From the NCBI RefSeq assembly GCF_019649055.1, contig NW_026570322.1:62001-126000 (forward strand): a DNA stretch of 64,000 bases. Direction: 5' to 3'. The notes under the pieces were generated by a model that made no database searches, was not told the origin of the DNA, and saw only the letters and a list, made by a program, of their open reading frames with translations. This document shows, piece after piece, positions 36,701 to 49,046 of the stretch (position 1 is its first letter; every line of letters begins with the position of its first letter). The position numbers and the translations under genes are program-made. The stretch comes from Paramacrobiotus metropolitanus. Its lineage: Eukaryota > Tardigrada > Eutardigrada > Parachela > Macrobiotidae.

Positions 36701-38800
36701 TCTGCAAAACGGAAAAGTTACTCCCAAGAAAACCGCATCAACACGCCCATCAACGCGATTATCTCACCTTTGGTTGCAATAAATTTCTTCGACGGCCGTC
36801 CGATACTTTAGATTATGTACAGGTTTACCGCTCTGCAGGGAAATAATACTGACGGATGTAAAGGGCTGACTATTGGATTGAGCACTGTCGCAGATGGCCA
36901 TCAGAGGCCGTTTCTCCGCAAAGTTATCCGCCGAGCCTAAAACTGAGCAAAACCAAAAGAAAGGTTAGTGCAAATCGCATAAAAATGACGAAACGCTGCA
37001 TGATCCCTTATTAAACGTTCGCAGCGGGACTTCCAAAAAATTTTCCAAACCGGATTTCAAGAATAAACGCACGTGAATATTCCGATAAAAAAATATACCG
37101 TAAGTATCAGTCAAAAACGCAAAATAATTTCCCACGCTGTCCTGATTGCTCACAAAATGAGGCATGCGCAAACAAGGCATTCAAACATTACCCAAAATAA
37201 CAACATTCTTAAATCATATTATATCTCTTAAAAAATTAAAATATTCAACCCTAAGTGATACTTTGGCTATAGCAACTGTTCCCGGACCGGTTATAGACAT
37301 TAGACACCGAAACGCAGGCAATGGCGCTACTAGTCACTGTACTACGAAAACCATACAATCATGTACGCCCAATGCCACGCTGCGCCGTTAAGTAAATAAA
37401 TTACCACGTTAAATATTTACTAATTTGATATTTACAGGATCTATGAAAACCACACCAGGTCCGACAGCCAATATTATTGCGCTGCTTCCCCGGAAATATT
37501 TAAACGTTTTAACAAATCTAGTTGGCAAGCATATAAGCACAGGCATTAAACATCCAGTGTACCTTCTTCCGGCAGCGGCAGCAACCGCAGCGTCCTCACG
37601 GGACCATGCCGGGAGGAATAGACTTCCCAAGCCTCGCCGTGCGCCTCGATGGCCCAGATCTGGACGCCGTTGGTGTAGCCGAAGATCAGATAGAACGGCA
37701 GATGCGTGTCCGCAATATCGCCTAAACCGCAACTGTCCCCGTTTAAACATTCCCAAAATGCAGACGGTATCATGTGCATACAAAATGCACAACCCTGTGC
37801 GTTACCTAAACGCTCGGGCTGTTCAATCTTGATCCAGATGATGCTCTCTTTGTCGTTGGCTTTATGAGGCACATTTCCCTACGGAGTTTCAGTATGAGCG
37901 AAAAATCCCACAAAAATTCCAATAACGATAAAAAATGCAAGGGTAAAGCGGGTGATTTTTTAGTTTTTTACCTGAGGAAGCACGTCGTTGATGAAGTCCA
38001 CCACACTCTGCACCACGGTTTTGTCGGCCCTGAAACGAAAAAATAAAAAAAAATTGATACCACTGACTGGCACTAAATACATTCTTTGTACTTCTATTCG
38101 CCGAAGTTCCGAACGTATGTTTAAAAAAATTGCATTTTTATTTATGCATTACAGTATAAAATTCTGATAGCAAACTTTAAATCGTTTAATATTAAAAAAA
38201 ACAATTACACACAACAATTACACTCGTTGCAAAACAAAACAAAAACAATTGCAGTCGTTGCAATTACACTCGTTGCAATACAGCCTGTCGCTGCTTAACG
38301 TCAGATTTCAAGCTTTGCAGAAAAACGTAGAGCAGTGCCATAAAGTGGTTGTCATTATGCTGCAGTTTCGCAAACCATTATAATGCCATTATTGCAAAAT
38401 TATAAATGGCTCCTTTCAAAAACCCCGTTTTTTTGCTGTGCCACTATCCGAATAACCTAGGGACATTAATAAGCGTAATTTCAGTAAGCCATGCAACAGG
38501 AGACGATAAGAAAGACCAAAGTGAACGAACGGAAGAATTACGACTGCACTTTGGAATGGCACGCACACTACGCACATCCCTGTACCAACGCTACTTTCAA
38601 CCATACTAGCATAGCGCGAAACCGTATAACAACACCACATTTAAAAACTGAATAATTTCGAAAAGACGAAAACCAGATTTCTTCCAAGGAAATTCAAATA
38701 AGTTTTTTTTATCTTAGCGTGAAAATGGCACTTACGAGACTTTCTGTGGTCGAACAACAACCATGGCTCGGCCATTTCCCGCAGCAACATCTCCCGACAT
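30757..38800 (-). CDS. BCAS3: BCAS3 (Rudhira) WD40-type autophagy/cytoskeletal protein
   Basis: Sixteen exons give an uninterrupted 862-residue frame (human about 910-930): 38736-38800, 37972-38029, 37806-37878, 37563-37721, 36768-36936, 36625-36701, 36264-36340, 36057-36140, 35177-35338, 34595-34922, 33580-33992, 33051-33223, 32227-32586, 31415-31503, 31192-31311, 30757-30938. All junction phases agree. Family signatures in order: VVVRPQKVS, VVDFINDVLPQ, FGYTNGVQIWAI, ADNFAEKRPLMAICDS, LGKRWVAYSESK, YTASVISAAK, LYTLHRGDTNATVQDMAF, THVFPITPYGG, MWLSQVEIVTNAGPARRLWM, and EIADAMLDVTGRD. The N-terminal half folds as a beta-propeller; the C-terminal half carries the BCAS3 domain. Known roles of the family: binding phosphoinositides with PHAF1 at pre-autophagosomal sites, and cytoskeletal/cell-motility control. 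A Ser/Thr-rich insertion (33650-33900) is expanded here. Confidence 0.93.
33410..33480. repeat. Dispersed intronic repeat, copy A
   Basis: ccgttacactacgaaaacca followed 40 bp later by accacgctacgccgtta. The same layout recurs at 37330-37390 in another BCAS3 intron. The reverse strand reads like a tRNA-derived SINE head (ggcgtagcgtggta). Confidence 0.5.
37330..37390. repeat. Dispersed intronic repeat, copy B
   Basis: tactacgaaaaccatacaat then gccacgctgcgccgtta, about 75% like the copy at 33410. Short related cores (ccattacactacg) occur at about 34167 and 42280. Confidence 0.5.
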
Positions 38801-40382
38801 GGCCACACCACCCCAGAAACCCCTGCCAAAATCCAACTCCACACCAGACTGATTCAGGCAGAACCACGCAGAACTGTGTCGTCGCTTAAAATCGAATCAA
38901 CAACCCAGAAATGTTCACAGAAAACAAAGAAACATAAGTTCCAGACAACCCTCCAAATCAAAAAAGAAAACGTTTCCCACAGTGATCGATGGACTATTAA
39001 TCGTCCACGTCACACGGAGAATGGCCCAATAAAAAAGTAGGTTTCTTCGTAATTCAAATGTTAATCACATTCATCACGTGTCAGTTACATAAACGTGTGC
39101 GAATCTAGGAGAAAAAACTGAACGACAAAAACATGAAACGATTAGCGGAAAGGGATCAACTTATTCCCTTGTACAATGACACCAACGATTAACTGGCCTT
39201 GGAGTTTCGATCCAGAAGAAATAGGCTGGGTAATTTAAAAGAGGGAATTGCCAGGGTTGACTGACACTGGAGACTCACCACAGTGTGCAGATACGAAACA
39301 CAACAAAGACAGATGAGATGCACACACTTGTCAGCTGTTATACGGGGTACGCACGGCTCCTCCTCGCGTTCTGCGTAATCTATGGTGAGCTGGCTGGACC
39401 AACTTTTGCTGACACTGAAATTGACTGAATGTTTAACTGTGCAGTACCACGTATCCAAATTACCGAATAATATCTTGCATAATTTCAAAAATCCCGGCAC
39501 CAGTATGCGGACATTGTAAGCAGACCGTTGACAAAAATAGCATGAGAAATTTGCAAGCTCAGTTTGAAAGTGAAATTCTTGAAACGGTAAGAATTTAGTA
39601 CACCACAAATCACAATTTAACACGAATCCAGTAGCTGTATTTTATCTGGAATAATCTCGTAAATGCGGCATAATTAGACTTTACAGTTAGAACAATCAGT
39701 TAAAGTATACGTAGTGTTCACGAAAAGGTAACATTTAAAAACACTGATTTTTTTTTAAAAACAACTTTCAAAAATTCTCGGTTAAAGGTAAACCCAGTTT
39801 TTACGTTTTAAAACGGAGACTCGCAAAGAATCCTATAAACTTCTGTGCGTAAAATGTAAAATCAAAATGTAATAAATGATGCAAATCAAATGTGTAAAAT
39901 AAAAATGTTAAATAAATAATGTAAAACAAATGTGTAAAATAAAAATGTTAAATAAATAATGTAAAATAAATATGTAATAAATAATTTAAAACAAAATGTC
40001 AATAAAAATTAAAATTTATTTGATGTTGCGGCTGTACCGGAGCCTTGGCTGGCTGTTGCCCATATACAGTAGCTGCAAATCAACGAATTTTATTAGAGTA
40101 ATCATGTGTTTACAATTCCGTGATAGTTAAAATCTTTTCTCACTCCAGTCTCCAGATAAACAGAACATGCCCCAACGAAAACTCATATCAAAATTAGATA
40201 ATACCGATAGTGTGTTTTGATTGCAGTAGTATTAATCAACGCCGAGAAACCACGAACTCGAAAACTAAAAAACGTAATAAAATCCATTAGAACTCTATCA
40301 AAATCAAATCAAAAAGCAGAACGGGTAAAAGCTGTACAAAGGTAAAACGATGAAATCACATATAAGCGCCGACTTTGGCCGG
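38801..40382. other. Interval between BCAS3 start and ITFG2 end
   Basis: Both flanking genes lie on the minus strand. Contains a 40-bp tandem repeat (39887-39966). A minus-strand stretch near 40024-40072, following an atttgcag acceptor, looks exon-like but has no place in the ITFG2 model. Confidence 0.35.
39887..39968. repeat. 40-bp AT-rich tandem repeat, two copies
   Basis: Unit caaatgtgtaaaataaaaat... starts at 39887 and again at 39927. The copies are nearly identical, and decayed pieces (aatgtaataaat) lie on both sides. Confidence 0.8.
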
Positions 40383-43300
40383 TCATGCTCTCTGTTTCGG
40401 GCGTCTCCAGAAGGACGGAATCGTGGACAAACAGGGAATCTCCAGAGCGTAGTAGATAATCACCCGGCCACCACTGCAGATGGTGGCGAAGGCGCATGTG
40501 TTGACGTGCTCGCCATTGCGGGAAATTACACCATACGAACCTATGCAAAAATGCAAATGGGTATAAAAATCCACAGTAAATATAACAATAAATTAATACA
40601 ACACACTGTATAAAACGCCGCAACGTTTCACACGAAATTCCACATTCGTGTCTGCTTCAATAAAATAAATTAAAAAATTTTCACAATAAAAAGAATAAAT
40701 TAAAAATTTCCTAAAATTCCCCCTTTAACAACCACGGAATAAAAATCGATAAATTTTCCCTTTAAAAACCACGCTAAAATACCAATTAAAAAACGAACCC
40801 CAATTGGGTGGCGATTTCCAATAGAAAGCACACCGTGTTCTAAACGATTCGCCGTAAGGCGTTAAATTATTCCCATAAAGCAACGCACCGCAGGCGAATC
40901 CGTTCATGGGTTCCGACGTCAGCAGTTTAATCATCTTCTTCCTATCGTTAAACACGTATACGGCACCGGAACTCGTGGCTATCACAAACTCATCCTGCAA
41001 CCATTTACACGGTTTAATTATTAAAGAATCCGGATCGCAGGGATGATCGATCATCGATGTGCCAGGGTAACGTACACGTAGCGGCAGGGACTGGATGGCG
41101 ATCGGATGCTCCTGGGCCTGATGCTCCCATAATACTGTATCTTCGTTGCACACCATCACCGTGCCTACAGCCACAAAAGTTATCTAATACGCAAAAAAAA
41201 CACGCAGTGTCCAAACACACAAAGCGAAATGTACTAACAGTACGAACGACCATTCCTGTCAACAAGTGAAAATAATTTATAAATTCTGTACTTAGTGTAC
41301 AAAACTTATGCAAATGGAACTGGCTCGGCAGATTTTATTTGCAAAAATCTAAAGCGTATAAATGATAAGATTACGCAGATCTGCAAAAATTTTTAACTAC
41401 GTATTCGTGATGCTTTGTGTACATATGGCAAGTCTAAAGATTACGATCTATATTCAGTTAACCATCGCACTACGATCAACGATTACACACACTCCTTTCG
41501 TACGAGTACAATGAAGTACGAGTACTGTCAGTTTTCGAAAAGATAGAATCATACTGGCTGCGAAATCAGAGTTCTCATGTCAAAATTAAAAAAAAATTAT
41601 ATATTCTTCTGACATATTATAGTGTTAACTGAATTCTATTAGTACTGACTACTGACCATCGAAAGCACACAGCGCGTAGATATTCCTCCCGCACTCCACC
41701 ATACTCTGCCCGGTTTTCCCGCGGTTCTCCGGACCCTTGAACGACACCCCGCCCAGCACGTGCGCGATCATCAGCGGGTTGCGCAGACGGGACGCCGCCG
41801 GACTGTGGTAAACCGGCGGTTCGAAGTTAATCTCCAGCACCGGTTGCTGCTCCTCCTGGCGAAGGGGGCAGGCCTTCAACCGGCAGCAACTCCCGCCGGG
41901 CTGACTGACCAGGATCTGCGCGATACCCTCGCTCAAGGTGGCTGAGAGGTTGCCGATCTGGCCGGCGAATTCCCATTTGTTGAGGGTGATGAAGGCGCCG
42001 GTGGGTGTCGTCTGACCGGGACCAGCCTGTCAAAACACACCCAATTAATTTCCCGTACGCAATAGCCACCACAAAGCTTCACCAAATTTTTTAAAGGGGC
42101 TGAACGTGATCCGAAAAGACGATTTTCTAAGACGATATATAAATAAAATGTGATCACGATGCAATAATAAAAAAATATTCCTCCGTATCACAGGATTTTA
42201 AATGAAAGCGCTTGTCACTGCTAACTTTTAAGTATACGTCTTCATAATTTCAAACAGGTCTCTGTCTTGCATTCGCCTGCCATTACACTACGGTGCAACT
42301 TATTCAACACCGGCCTGCAAGAAAAACTACGAGTACATAGTAAAAATTCGCTAGTGATACCGTATTCTGATACAGTATATCCAAACTTGAACCCAATCCG
42401 CGACAAAGAATACGATGAGGCGATAGTGGTTCACAAAAAATAACAAATTCTAATTTGACAGGATAGCAGTAAATACAGTAAGTACCTAACAGCCGAATAT
42501 TCAAGGGTGAATACACAGACTGCTACCTATACACCACATTCTGATTTCTGGTCATAAAAGTATTTGCTCAGCATACCGGCGATTCCACCCATTTGAACGA
42601 GCGCACCACACGGTCAGTCATCCCGAATAAAATCTCGGGATAGCCATCGCCATCTAACAAAAGACAGAAATTTGTAAAACTTCACAAACAACTTCGAAAA
42701 AATAATGATGAATCGAAGGTACACCACATCACTAATACTGTACATAAATGAAAGTTTGAAGTTGCTGGGAATAACTGAAGTTATTGAACCATGGTATTTA
42801 GGAAGTACAAAGAATTCTACAAAAGTCAGCATACTGCTGACAGCAGTATGCTAAAAAATTTAAATCATACCGATATCGGACAACACCGACATGACGATGT
42901 TCGGAGGAATCTTCTGCATGAAAGACGGCTCAATACTGCTGCGGGAACGCATCATGACGTCGCGAGGTTTACCGCTGTCCTGCAAAGCAACATATTCAAA
43001 GTTCCAATTTATATTCAGGAGGCCGGAAAAAAACGGTCACAATACAATGAAGACCACAACAAAATAAACGAAACATGGTAAAAAATATAAAAAATGGGCA
43101 AATAATGAGCAGCGCAAACGACTGCACGGACGACTGCAAACATAAACTTATAATTAAAACTGTTTGCATAAGAAAACAGCTGAAAAGAATTATTATAAAA
43201 TATTACGGTATACCGTTTGAGTTCTTAATGTACAAAACCACAACTACAGCAAATTAACCGCCGACGAATACCATCAGCTTGGAAAAGACGTTTCGATGAA

Positions 43301-44589
43301 GTGCACGATTTACAGATATATCATATATTTGGAAATTTAATCAACAAAAAAATCAACGGACCTCTTGCGCGACATTAGCATGCGTGACGTTGGTGGGAGT
43401 GATGAAGAAGGTGTAGAGGTCCCTTCACCCGTAACGACGTAAATCACGTTCTTCTTTTTCTGCATAATATCACCGGCTCCCACGACGCTAATCTACAAAT
43501 AAGTACACAATTACTAAAAATTTTTGCAGCAAAAAAAAATTTCCGCGTGTACACTGATCGCAAATTCAGCATCTCGCACAACAACAGTCTGAACTTGTAC
43601 CGCAGTATGCCGCAAAGGCGCAAACGCAGGGACAATTATAAGAATTCTAGCTTCAAACTCTGGAGAAGACATACTTTAGATTTCGTTTTTACTGCTCTAT
43701 AAAAACGGGGTTTTCGTAAAAACCCAAACTGATTAGTAATTCTGTTCATTACCAATAAAGAATAATTTACAGATAAATTCTTCTGAATTGGGAAATACTA
43801 TTGTCTCGGTTGTCTGCATGTTTGTTATGCGCGAATAAGACCTACCATTCCCAGTCCGGAAGAGCGCTTCCAGTATTTCGGTGTTAATCCCTTAAAAATA
43901 AACAGATCGCCCTGGATGGATCCAGCCAAGAACTCGGACATCTACAAGCAAGAAAAATACCCAGAAATAAATTCAAGTACTCCTTAAGAAAGTCAAAACG
44001 CCAGCAAAATAATTTTCGGCGCAAAACATCTGCACTTAAAATTAAAAATTCTTAGAATAATTTTTTAAAAAAATTCTTTTTCAACGATTGCTGCTAAAAT
44101 AATTGTTACACATCAGCAGAAGTACAACAAATTAGTTCAGCGAAACAATAAAATCAAAAATAACGTACAATTTTAAGAAAAATCAAAATATGTAAATGAG
44201 TCTAAATCAGCATAAAAAATCGGTCCAGTATTTTAATTCAATACTATCACGGATTAAACATATTTAAAGGCCAGTACTAGTACTGTATAAATCAATACGG
44301 TACACAATTAAAAATGAATTGGATTAAATTTCTGCAACACGATATTACTTATACGTCACAATTCACTCAGAAGTCACGAATTTGTTCGTTTTGCAAACTT
44401 ACCGCTTACGGTAATTAAGCAGTAAGGTAAGGTAAGTTTGCAAAATTCACTAACATTGTAACTTACGCCGTCGTTATCCGCATCGGCGAACGTCATGGCA
44501 TTGGGATAGACCGTGGCCGACTCGCAGAACTCCAGCTCCAGCCATTTGGTCAGGGGCTTGGTCAGGAGGATCTCCGGACTGGACGCCAT
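40383..44589 (-). CDS. ITFG2: ITFG2, FG-GAP beta-propeller subunit of KICSTOR (one-base frameshift in exon 3)
   Basis: Eight exons: 44467-44589, 43846-43941, 43362-43492, 42871-42979, 42577-42653, 41657-42026, 40889-41164, 40383-40540. Signatures: PNAMTFADADNDG, EFLAGSIQGDLFIFKG, VVGAGDIMQKKKNVIYVVTG, FMQKIPPNIVMSVLSDIDGDG, LFGMTDRVVRSFKW, LNKWEFAGQIGNLSATL, AQILVSQPGG, NIYALCAFDG, VIATSSGAVYVFND and GGRVIIYYALE. With one extra base in exon 3 the length is 446 residues, against 447 in human ITFG2. Every other junction is in phase. As given, exon 3 is 131 bases and its second half (YTFFITPTNVTHANVAQE) lies one frame off. ITFG2, with KPTN, C12orf66 and SZT2, brings GATOR1 to the lysosome to restrain TORC1 when amino acids are low. 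The neighbour BCAS3 is also an autophagy-linked propeller; I infer no functional link. Confidence 0.88.
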
Positions 44590-45513
44590 GTCGCACGAGG
44601 ATAGCGCAATACTGTATACTTCACTGCAGCGACTCTACTGCATCCAGCGCAGCTAGAACAGCTGCGATGGTGCGCTTCACGCCTCCACAGGCTCACAACA
44701 GGTCATCAACTATCAGTTATCGCATGGTTCCTCATATCTGCAAGTCTTCATGCGATAATACACCCTCAGGCATCTGCACAAAGATTATCAAGAGTGCAAG
44801 ACCATCACCACAAGACACGGAAGCCTGACGAAAAAATCTCCAAAATTCGAATGATAACAAACTCCAGTGAACTTCAACTCGGCTGCTCGATCTCTTTGTC
44901 ACAAGTCCCCAAATTTTTATTGTGCAACCCAAAATCACTGGCTTCTTTGACATTTCAGAAATAACTATAGGGTGTAAAATTGTGTATGGAAAGATAAAAT
45001 CGCGGTGTTCGTAACTTCGTAAAACGAAAATTTTACTTGGATTTTAATTTTTATGATTGAAAATTTTGCAGTCAGCTGGATATGATCATCATATGCTGTA
45101 TAACACGCTTTGGCAAGCCATTCAGACCAAATCTGTTATTACGAACTGCGAGAATCAATTGGTTTCTCCAACTGTCCTCGACTTCCGGTCTGCCCGACGC
45201 AAGCTGAACGAGGGAACTTCATTATTTTTATTAAAGGAACATTCGGCCCAGCTGCTCCTTTTTTTTTGTTTTACGCCTACTGTGTCAGAAACTTCCAATA
45301 GTGCCACAGAGGTTCGAAAGATAAGTGCACAATTTATAAATACACACATACGCGGACCGGTAAATGCGTTTTTTAACCACATATCTATTATTTATTATAC
45401 ACTATTATATATAAAATTTATATGAACCATGGTCCTTTGGGAGATATTAAATCGTTCGGAACAAGAACGTCCCACAAGAAGCTGCTATACAGAAAATTCA
45501 TATGATTTACAAT
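44590..45513. other. Interval 5' of ITFG2 and 3' of dioxygenase copy 1
   Basis: 45060-45300 is duplicated, in diverged form, 3' of dioxygenase copy 3 (about 55760-56040): gaaaatttt..gcag..cagctggat and cgacttccgg are shared. It marks the downstream part of the tandem unit, not a gene. Confidence 0.5.
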
Positions 45514-48312
45514 TTATACATTAATCAAGAAATCCATTTTTCCTTCGAAAGTTTTGAAATCGTTGGTGTTGCTGTATGTGATGGTTATGGTAGGATCCAT
45601 AGCTTTACACACTGGGCATGTATCCGTCGGGCGAAACATATCTGCAGAAAAAACTCTATCAGCTAATTGTAATTGAGAAAGTGGGAAATCAATAATTATT
45701 GCAGGACTTGCAATTCGTGAAACCCCATAAAGGTCACTCGGATAATTTAGCCATATATGTAGAACACTACGGTAAGACTGTAAAACATAATAGGGCTGAC
45801 AGACTAAATATCTCTAGAACCTCTACATATATGTCTCTAGACTAAATATTTGAGTAAATAATTTAATATTTACCATATTAATCTAAATATGTACAAGCAG
45901 TGTTTACCGTAGTTGAAATACAACTGTGTAATGAAATCCTTTCCAATGGGCTTATTATACTGATCCAGTTGGAAGATACGGAAGTGCATGTGTGCCGGTC
46001 GCCAGCCAGCTAGAATCTCGTAACGCCCCGGAATGACCGTGGATATGGAATAATAGCCATCATCACCGGTGATGATTTTAAGTCGGCAAAACTACAATTA
46101 AATAAAGGATCAGTGATATTTATCTTGCAGGCAGTTTTATGCTCCATATATAACTGAAGTACAACCTACGGTAGTTCACAGATTTCATAAGCAATCTGCT
46201 GCTGTTTGCGGCTTTACGCTAAACGTTGCCATCATCAAATTCAGCGGTATATCTTACCCAGTCTGGATCACTGACGGATGTCGCATTGGTAGCCAGTGTA
46301 AATGGGTCGGCATTTTGAAAGAATGCTGTAAAACGATATTTAATGTGCTAATTAACGTCTTTTACGCATGCTGCTAAGAATAAATACGTACAGCTGATAA
46401 AAAGGTTTACAAAATATAATAAATTTGTATGCTATTAGCAATATTACTGTTATGCTGGCTTGCTGCATGTTAAAACTATCTGTATCGTACTTCACTATAC
46501 GTGCTTCACTATCTATACTTGTACATAAAAATCTCAGTACATTGCGTTGCACAAAATGCATTGTATAACAATTTGCGTACATGGAGTTGGGTTCTGGAGG
46601 GCAGGGGGCACGATACTGTACCATCCGGTCTGATTGGCCATCCACATATCGACCAGCGCTCGTTTGCCGACACCACACGATACATTGTCGGACCGGAAGC
46701 GAATATAGCCGCTAAGCAGCACGCGGTCATCGCGGAAGCCATTAGGACACAGCCAGACCGTCTGATTCGCGGTTGGCGTATACACCGGCGCACCGTTGAC
46801 GTAATACGGTCCGATATCGTCGGCGGCGGTCGGCACACAGGACGTGTTTGACTGGACGATCGACTGCTTCGGTTTGGTGAGGGATTTCAACACTGTCTTG
46901 GGATCTTTCCCCAAATAATACAGAGATTTTGTAATTATTGCACTAGCCGTTGCTGCTGCTTACTGCTCTAGTTTGCAGTGGCCATGTATTTGCAGCATGT
47001 TAATAAATATTTAGCAAGAGTGAGATTAGATTTTTGAAATCTAGTAAGAAATCACCAGAGTAAAAAAGCTAAACCAATGCATCTACTCGTTCAACTTATG
47101 GGAGGGAGTGGGAGTCGTAAATTAACTTGTTGGATTTGGAGCTTTTATTACTGTACTTTACATTTCGTCTGCGGACACACAAGACAGTTATAAATGTGCA
47201 ATAAGAATATTACGGATGATTTTTCATCTTCTATAAACTGCCCGCTCTCAAATTTTTAACTCAGCATTCTCTGTTTTTAATAACGTGCTTATATATCAAA
47301 ATCACATGCGTCTACAGATATATTTGGTGCTCTTATAAAGAAACTTCGTATCTATATTTCTGCAAAGTATTTTAACTCATGCAGTCGTACCTACAGATTA
47401 GCTCTATAGCCTGCTGATGTTTTGAGAAAAAGGTCAAATAAAAAACATTTAAACGGCTACATTTATAAATCAACTCTGATCAGTGTAGATACATTTTACT
47501 AGTACAGTTATAGCAAAGGTCACTGTTAAAAGTACTTTCATCAAATTTCATGCAACCAACGCACTTAATTCTGCCCCCGCTGCGATTCTTACAATTCGAA
47601 GTGGATTTGTACAGTAGTATCTGTTATCTTCGTTAATGGATGTGTATCTGAGATTTTTTTTTAAATGATATTTTATATATATAGGGACGAGCAGCGCTGA
47701 CAGAAACACATTCAAAGAAGAATCTGGGTATCTGTCCATATATTAAATTGTAATAAATCCGTGCGTATGTCGAAATTATTGGAATATCTTGTAACGCTTG
47801 TTCCTTACCGTAACAACACCACGCGTCGTTCGAGCAGTCCATTGATGCGCTGAGCTCCCCTTTAGAGCACTGCTCATCCATATTCTCTAGATCGACACAT
47901 TTGCCTATCTTCCCGGCGGCCGGAAGAGATTTAGGTGCACACGGAATGAGCGACGCACCCCTGACTTCCGGAAAATCTGCGCACAAAAGCAAAACTTATA
48001 AATATAAATTTCAAAAAATTTTCCGTGTTTGTCCATAATTCGTGCTTGAGAATTCAAGACCAGATGATAAGTGTAATAAATGAGAGTAAATGGCCACATT
48101 CTACGTTATTTGTCAGAGATAATCAGACTCGTAAAAAGGTTGCAATGGATACACAGATGACAGAGTTGACAAGGATAATAATTAATGACCTGACTGAAAT
48201 CCATTGACTGCGACGATGCAGTACAAAAGTAATCCAATGCAGATGTTGCTAGCGATGCGATCAATCACCAGTCTACATAAAACATCAGTAATGAAAATAT
48301 TCTTTTCCTCAT
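45514..48312 (-). CDS. Secreted intradiol ring-cleavage dioxygenase, copy 1 (start codon out of frame)
   Basis: Six exons: 48190-48312, 47809-47976, 46581-46904, 46258-46325, 45908-46091, 45514-45641. Exon 1 should encode a membrane-inserting signal (NICIGLLLYCIVAV). Exon 2 is a six-cysteine, WAP-like module (CVDLENMDEQCSK...CSNDAWCC). Exons 3-6 form the catalytic domain: CVPTAADDIGPYYVNGAP, ALVDMWMANQTGWYSI, VIPGRYEILAGWRPAHMHF. The Tyr residues and the H-x-H pair are the non-haem Fe(III) ligands of catechol 1,2-dioxygenases, which open aromatic rings between two hydroxyls. A secreted form suggests detoxification of catechols or dietary phenolics; this is inference from similar spider-mite genes. 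In exon 1 the ATG aligned with copies 2 and 3 (48312) is two bases out of frame with the signal, so the copy needs another start or is damaged. Confidence 0.8.
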
Positions 48313-48479
48313 CGTGTTTATCCCGTGCTTCAATTTAAATGGCAATTTTAATTTGACAAAAATTTGCGATATGCGGGAAGTATGTTAAGAAACCGTAAAC
48401 GTGTGAAAAAACCCATAAAAACGCAAAAGATATAGTCAGCTCTATAAATGCCAGTCAGCAGTTTTCACAATAAGAAAAT

Positions 48480-48700
48480 AGCCGCGCGGAATATGCAATT
48501 TTAGCGGACGAACAGAAGAACACTTACCGGCACGAGTACGGCACGATACGTTGTATTTGTTTGATTTTCTGTTTTTCAGGTGCAAAAGACAAACGGCACT
48601 CGTAAATCTGCCGTTTCCTTATTAGAATGACTGTTTTTGTTAAAACAAAACTTATGTAAATCGCTGACACAAGAGAATTTATATGTTCATGTTCATTATT
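48480..48700 (-). promoter_or_regulatory. Conserved 5' flank of dioxygenase copy 1
   Basis: gcggacgaacag, cggcacga, and caggtgcaaaagaca followed by acggca are shared, in order, with 54480-54700 (copy 2) and in weaker form 58780-58960 (copy 3). The block lies 170-390 bp upstream of the start region in each. Conservation may reflect recent duplication, selection, or both. Confidence 0.5.
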
Positions 48701-48990
48701 AATGTCAGAAAATGTATACATTCTTGATACTTTTGACGAATGCACTCGTGAATTATAATATGCTATGTCCAATTATTTCATCAAAGGATTTTTGATTTTG
48801 CTACAATCTCGCTGATTTATTACTGTCGAAGGTCGAACGAGCGTTTACCGAAGAGAATAAAAACAAGTTAAAGACTTTTCTTATATAAAAAAATAGTAAC
48901 ATCGCGGGTGAATTTGGACAGCTCAACTAACTAAATACTCGTAGTTGGCAAAACATTCTGCTTTTCATTTACGTAATTACGTAATTACAT

Positions 48991-49046
48991 ATAATGGTGG
49001 AATATAATGAGTGCGTTATAACGCACTCATTATATTCCACCATTAT
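48991..49046. repeat. 56-bp perfect palindrome
   Basis: ataatggtggaatataatga gtgcgtta is followed without a spacer by its exact reverse complement. No mismatch. It is followed by a T-run. Confidence 0.95.

Noticed and set aside
39189-39623. Minus-strand 144-residue frame between BCAS3 and ITFG2
   Set aside because: Poor coding composition, no splice signals or family match.
40024-40072. Possible extra 3' exon of ITFG2
   Set aside because: ITFG2 is complete at its expected length with the stop at 40383.
45057-45425. Plus-strand 122-residue frame 3' of dioxygenase copy 1
   Set aside because: Its sequence similarity to 55760-56040 comes from the duplicated flank, and the frame is not kept there.
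46501-46851. Plus-strand frames over the dioxygenase exon 3 (also at 52655 and 57161)
   Set aside because: They repeat in all copies only because they mirror the conserved minus-strand exon.
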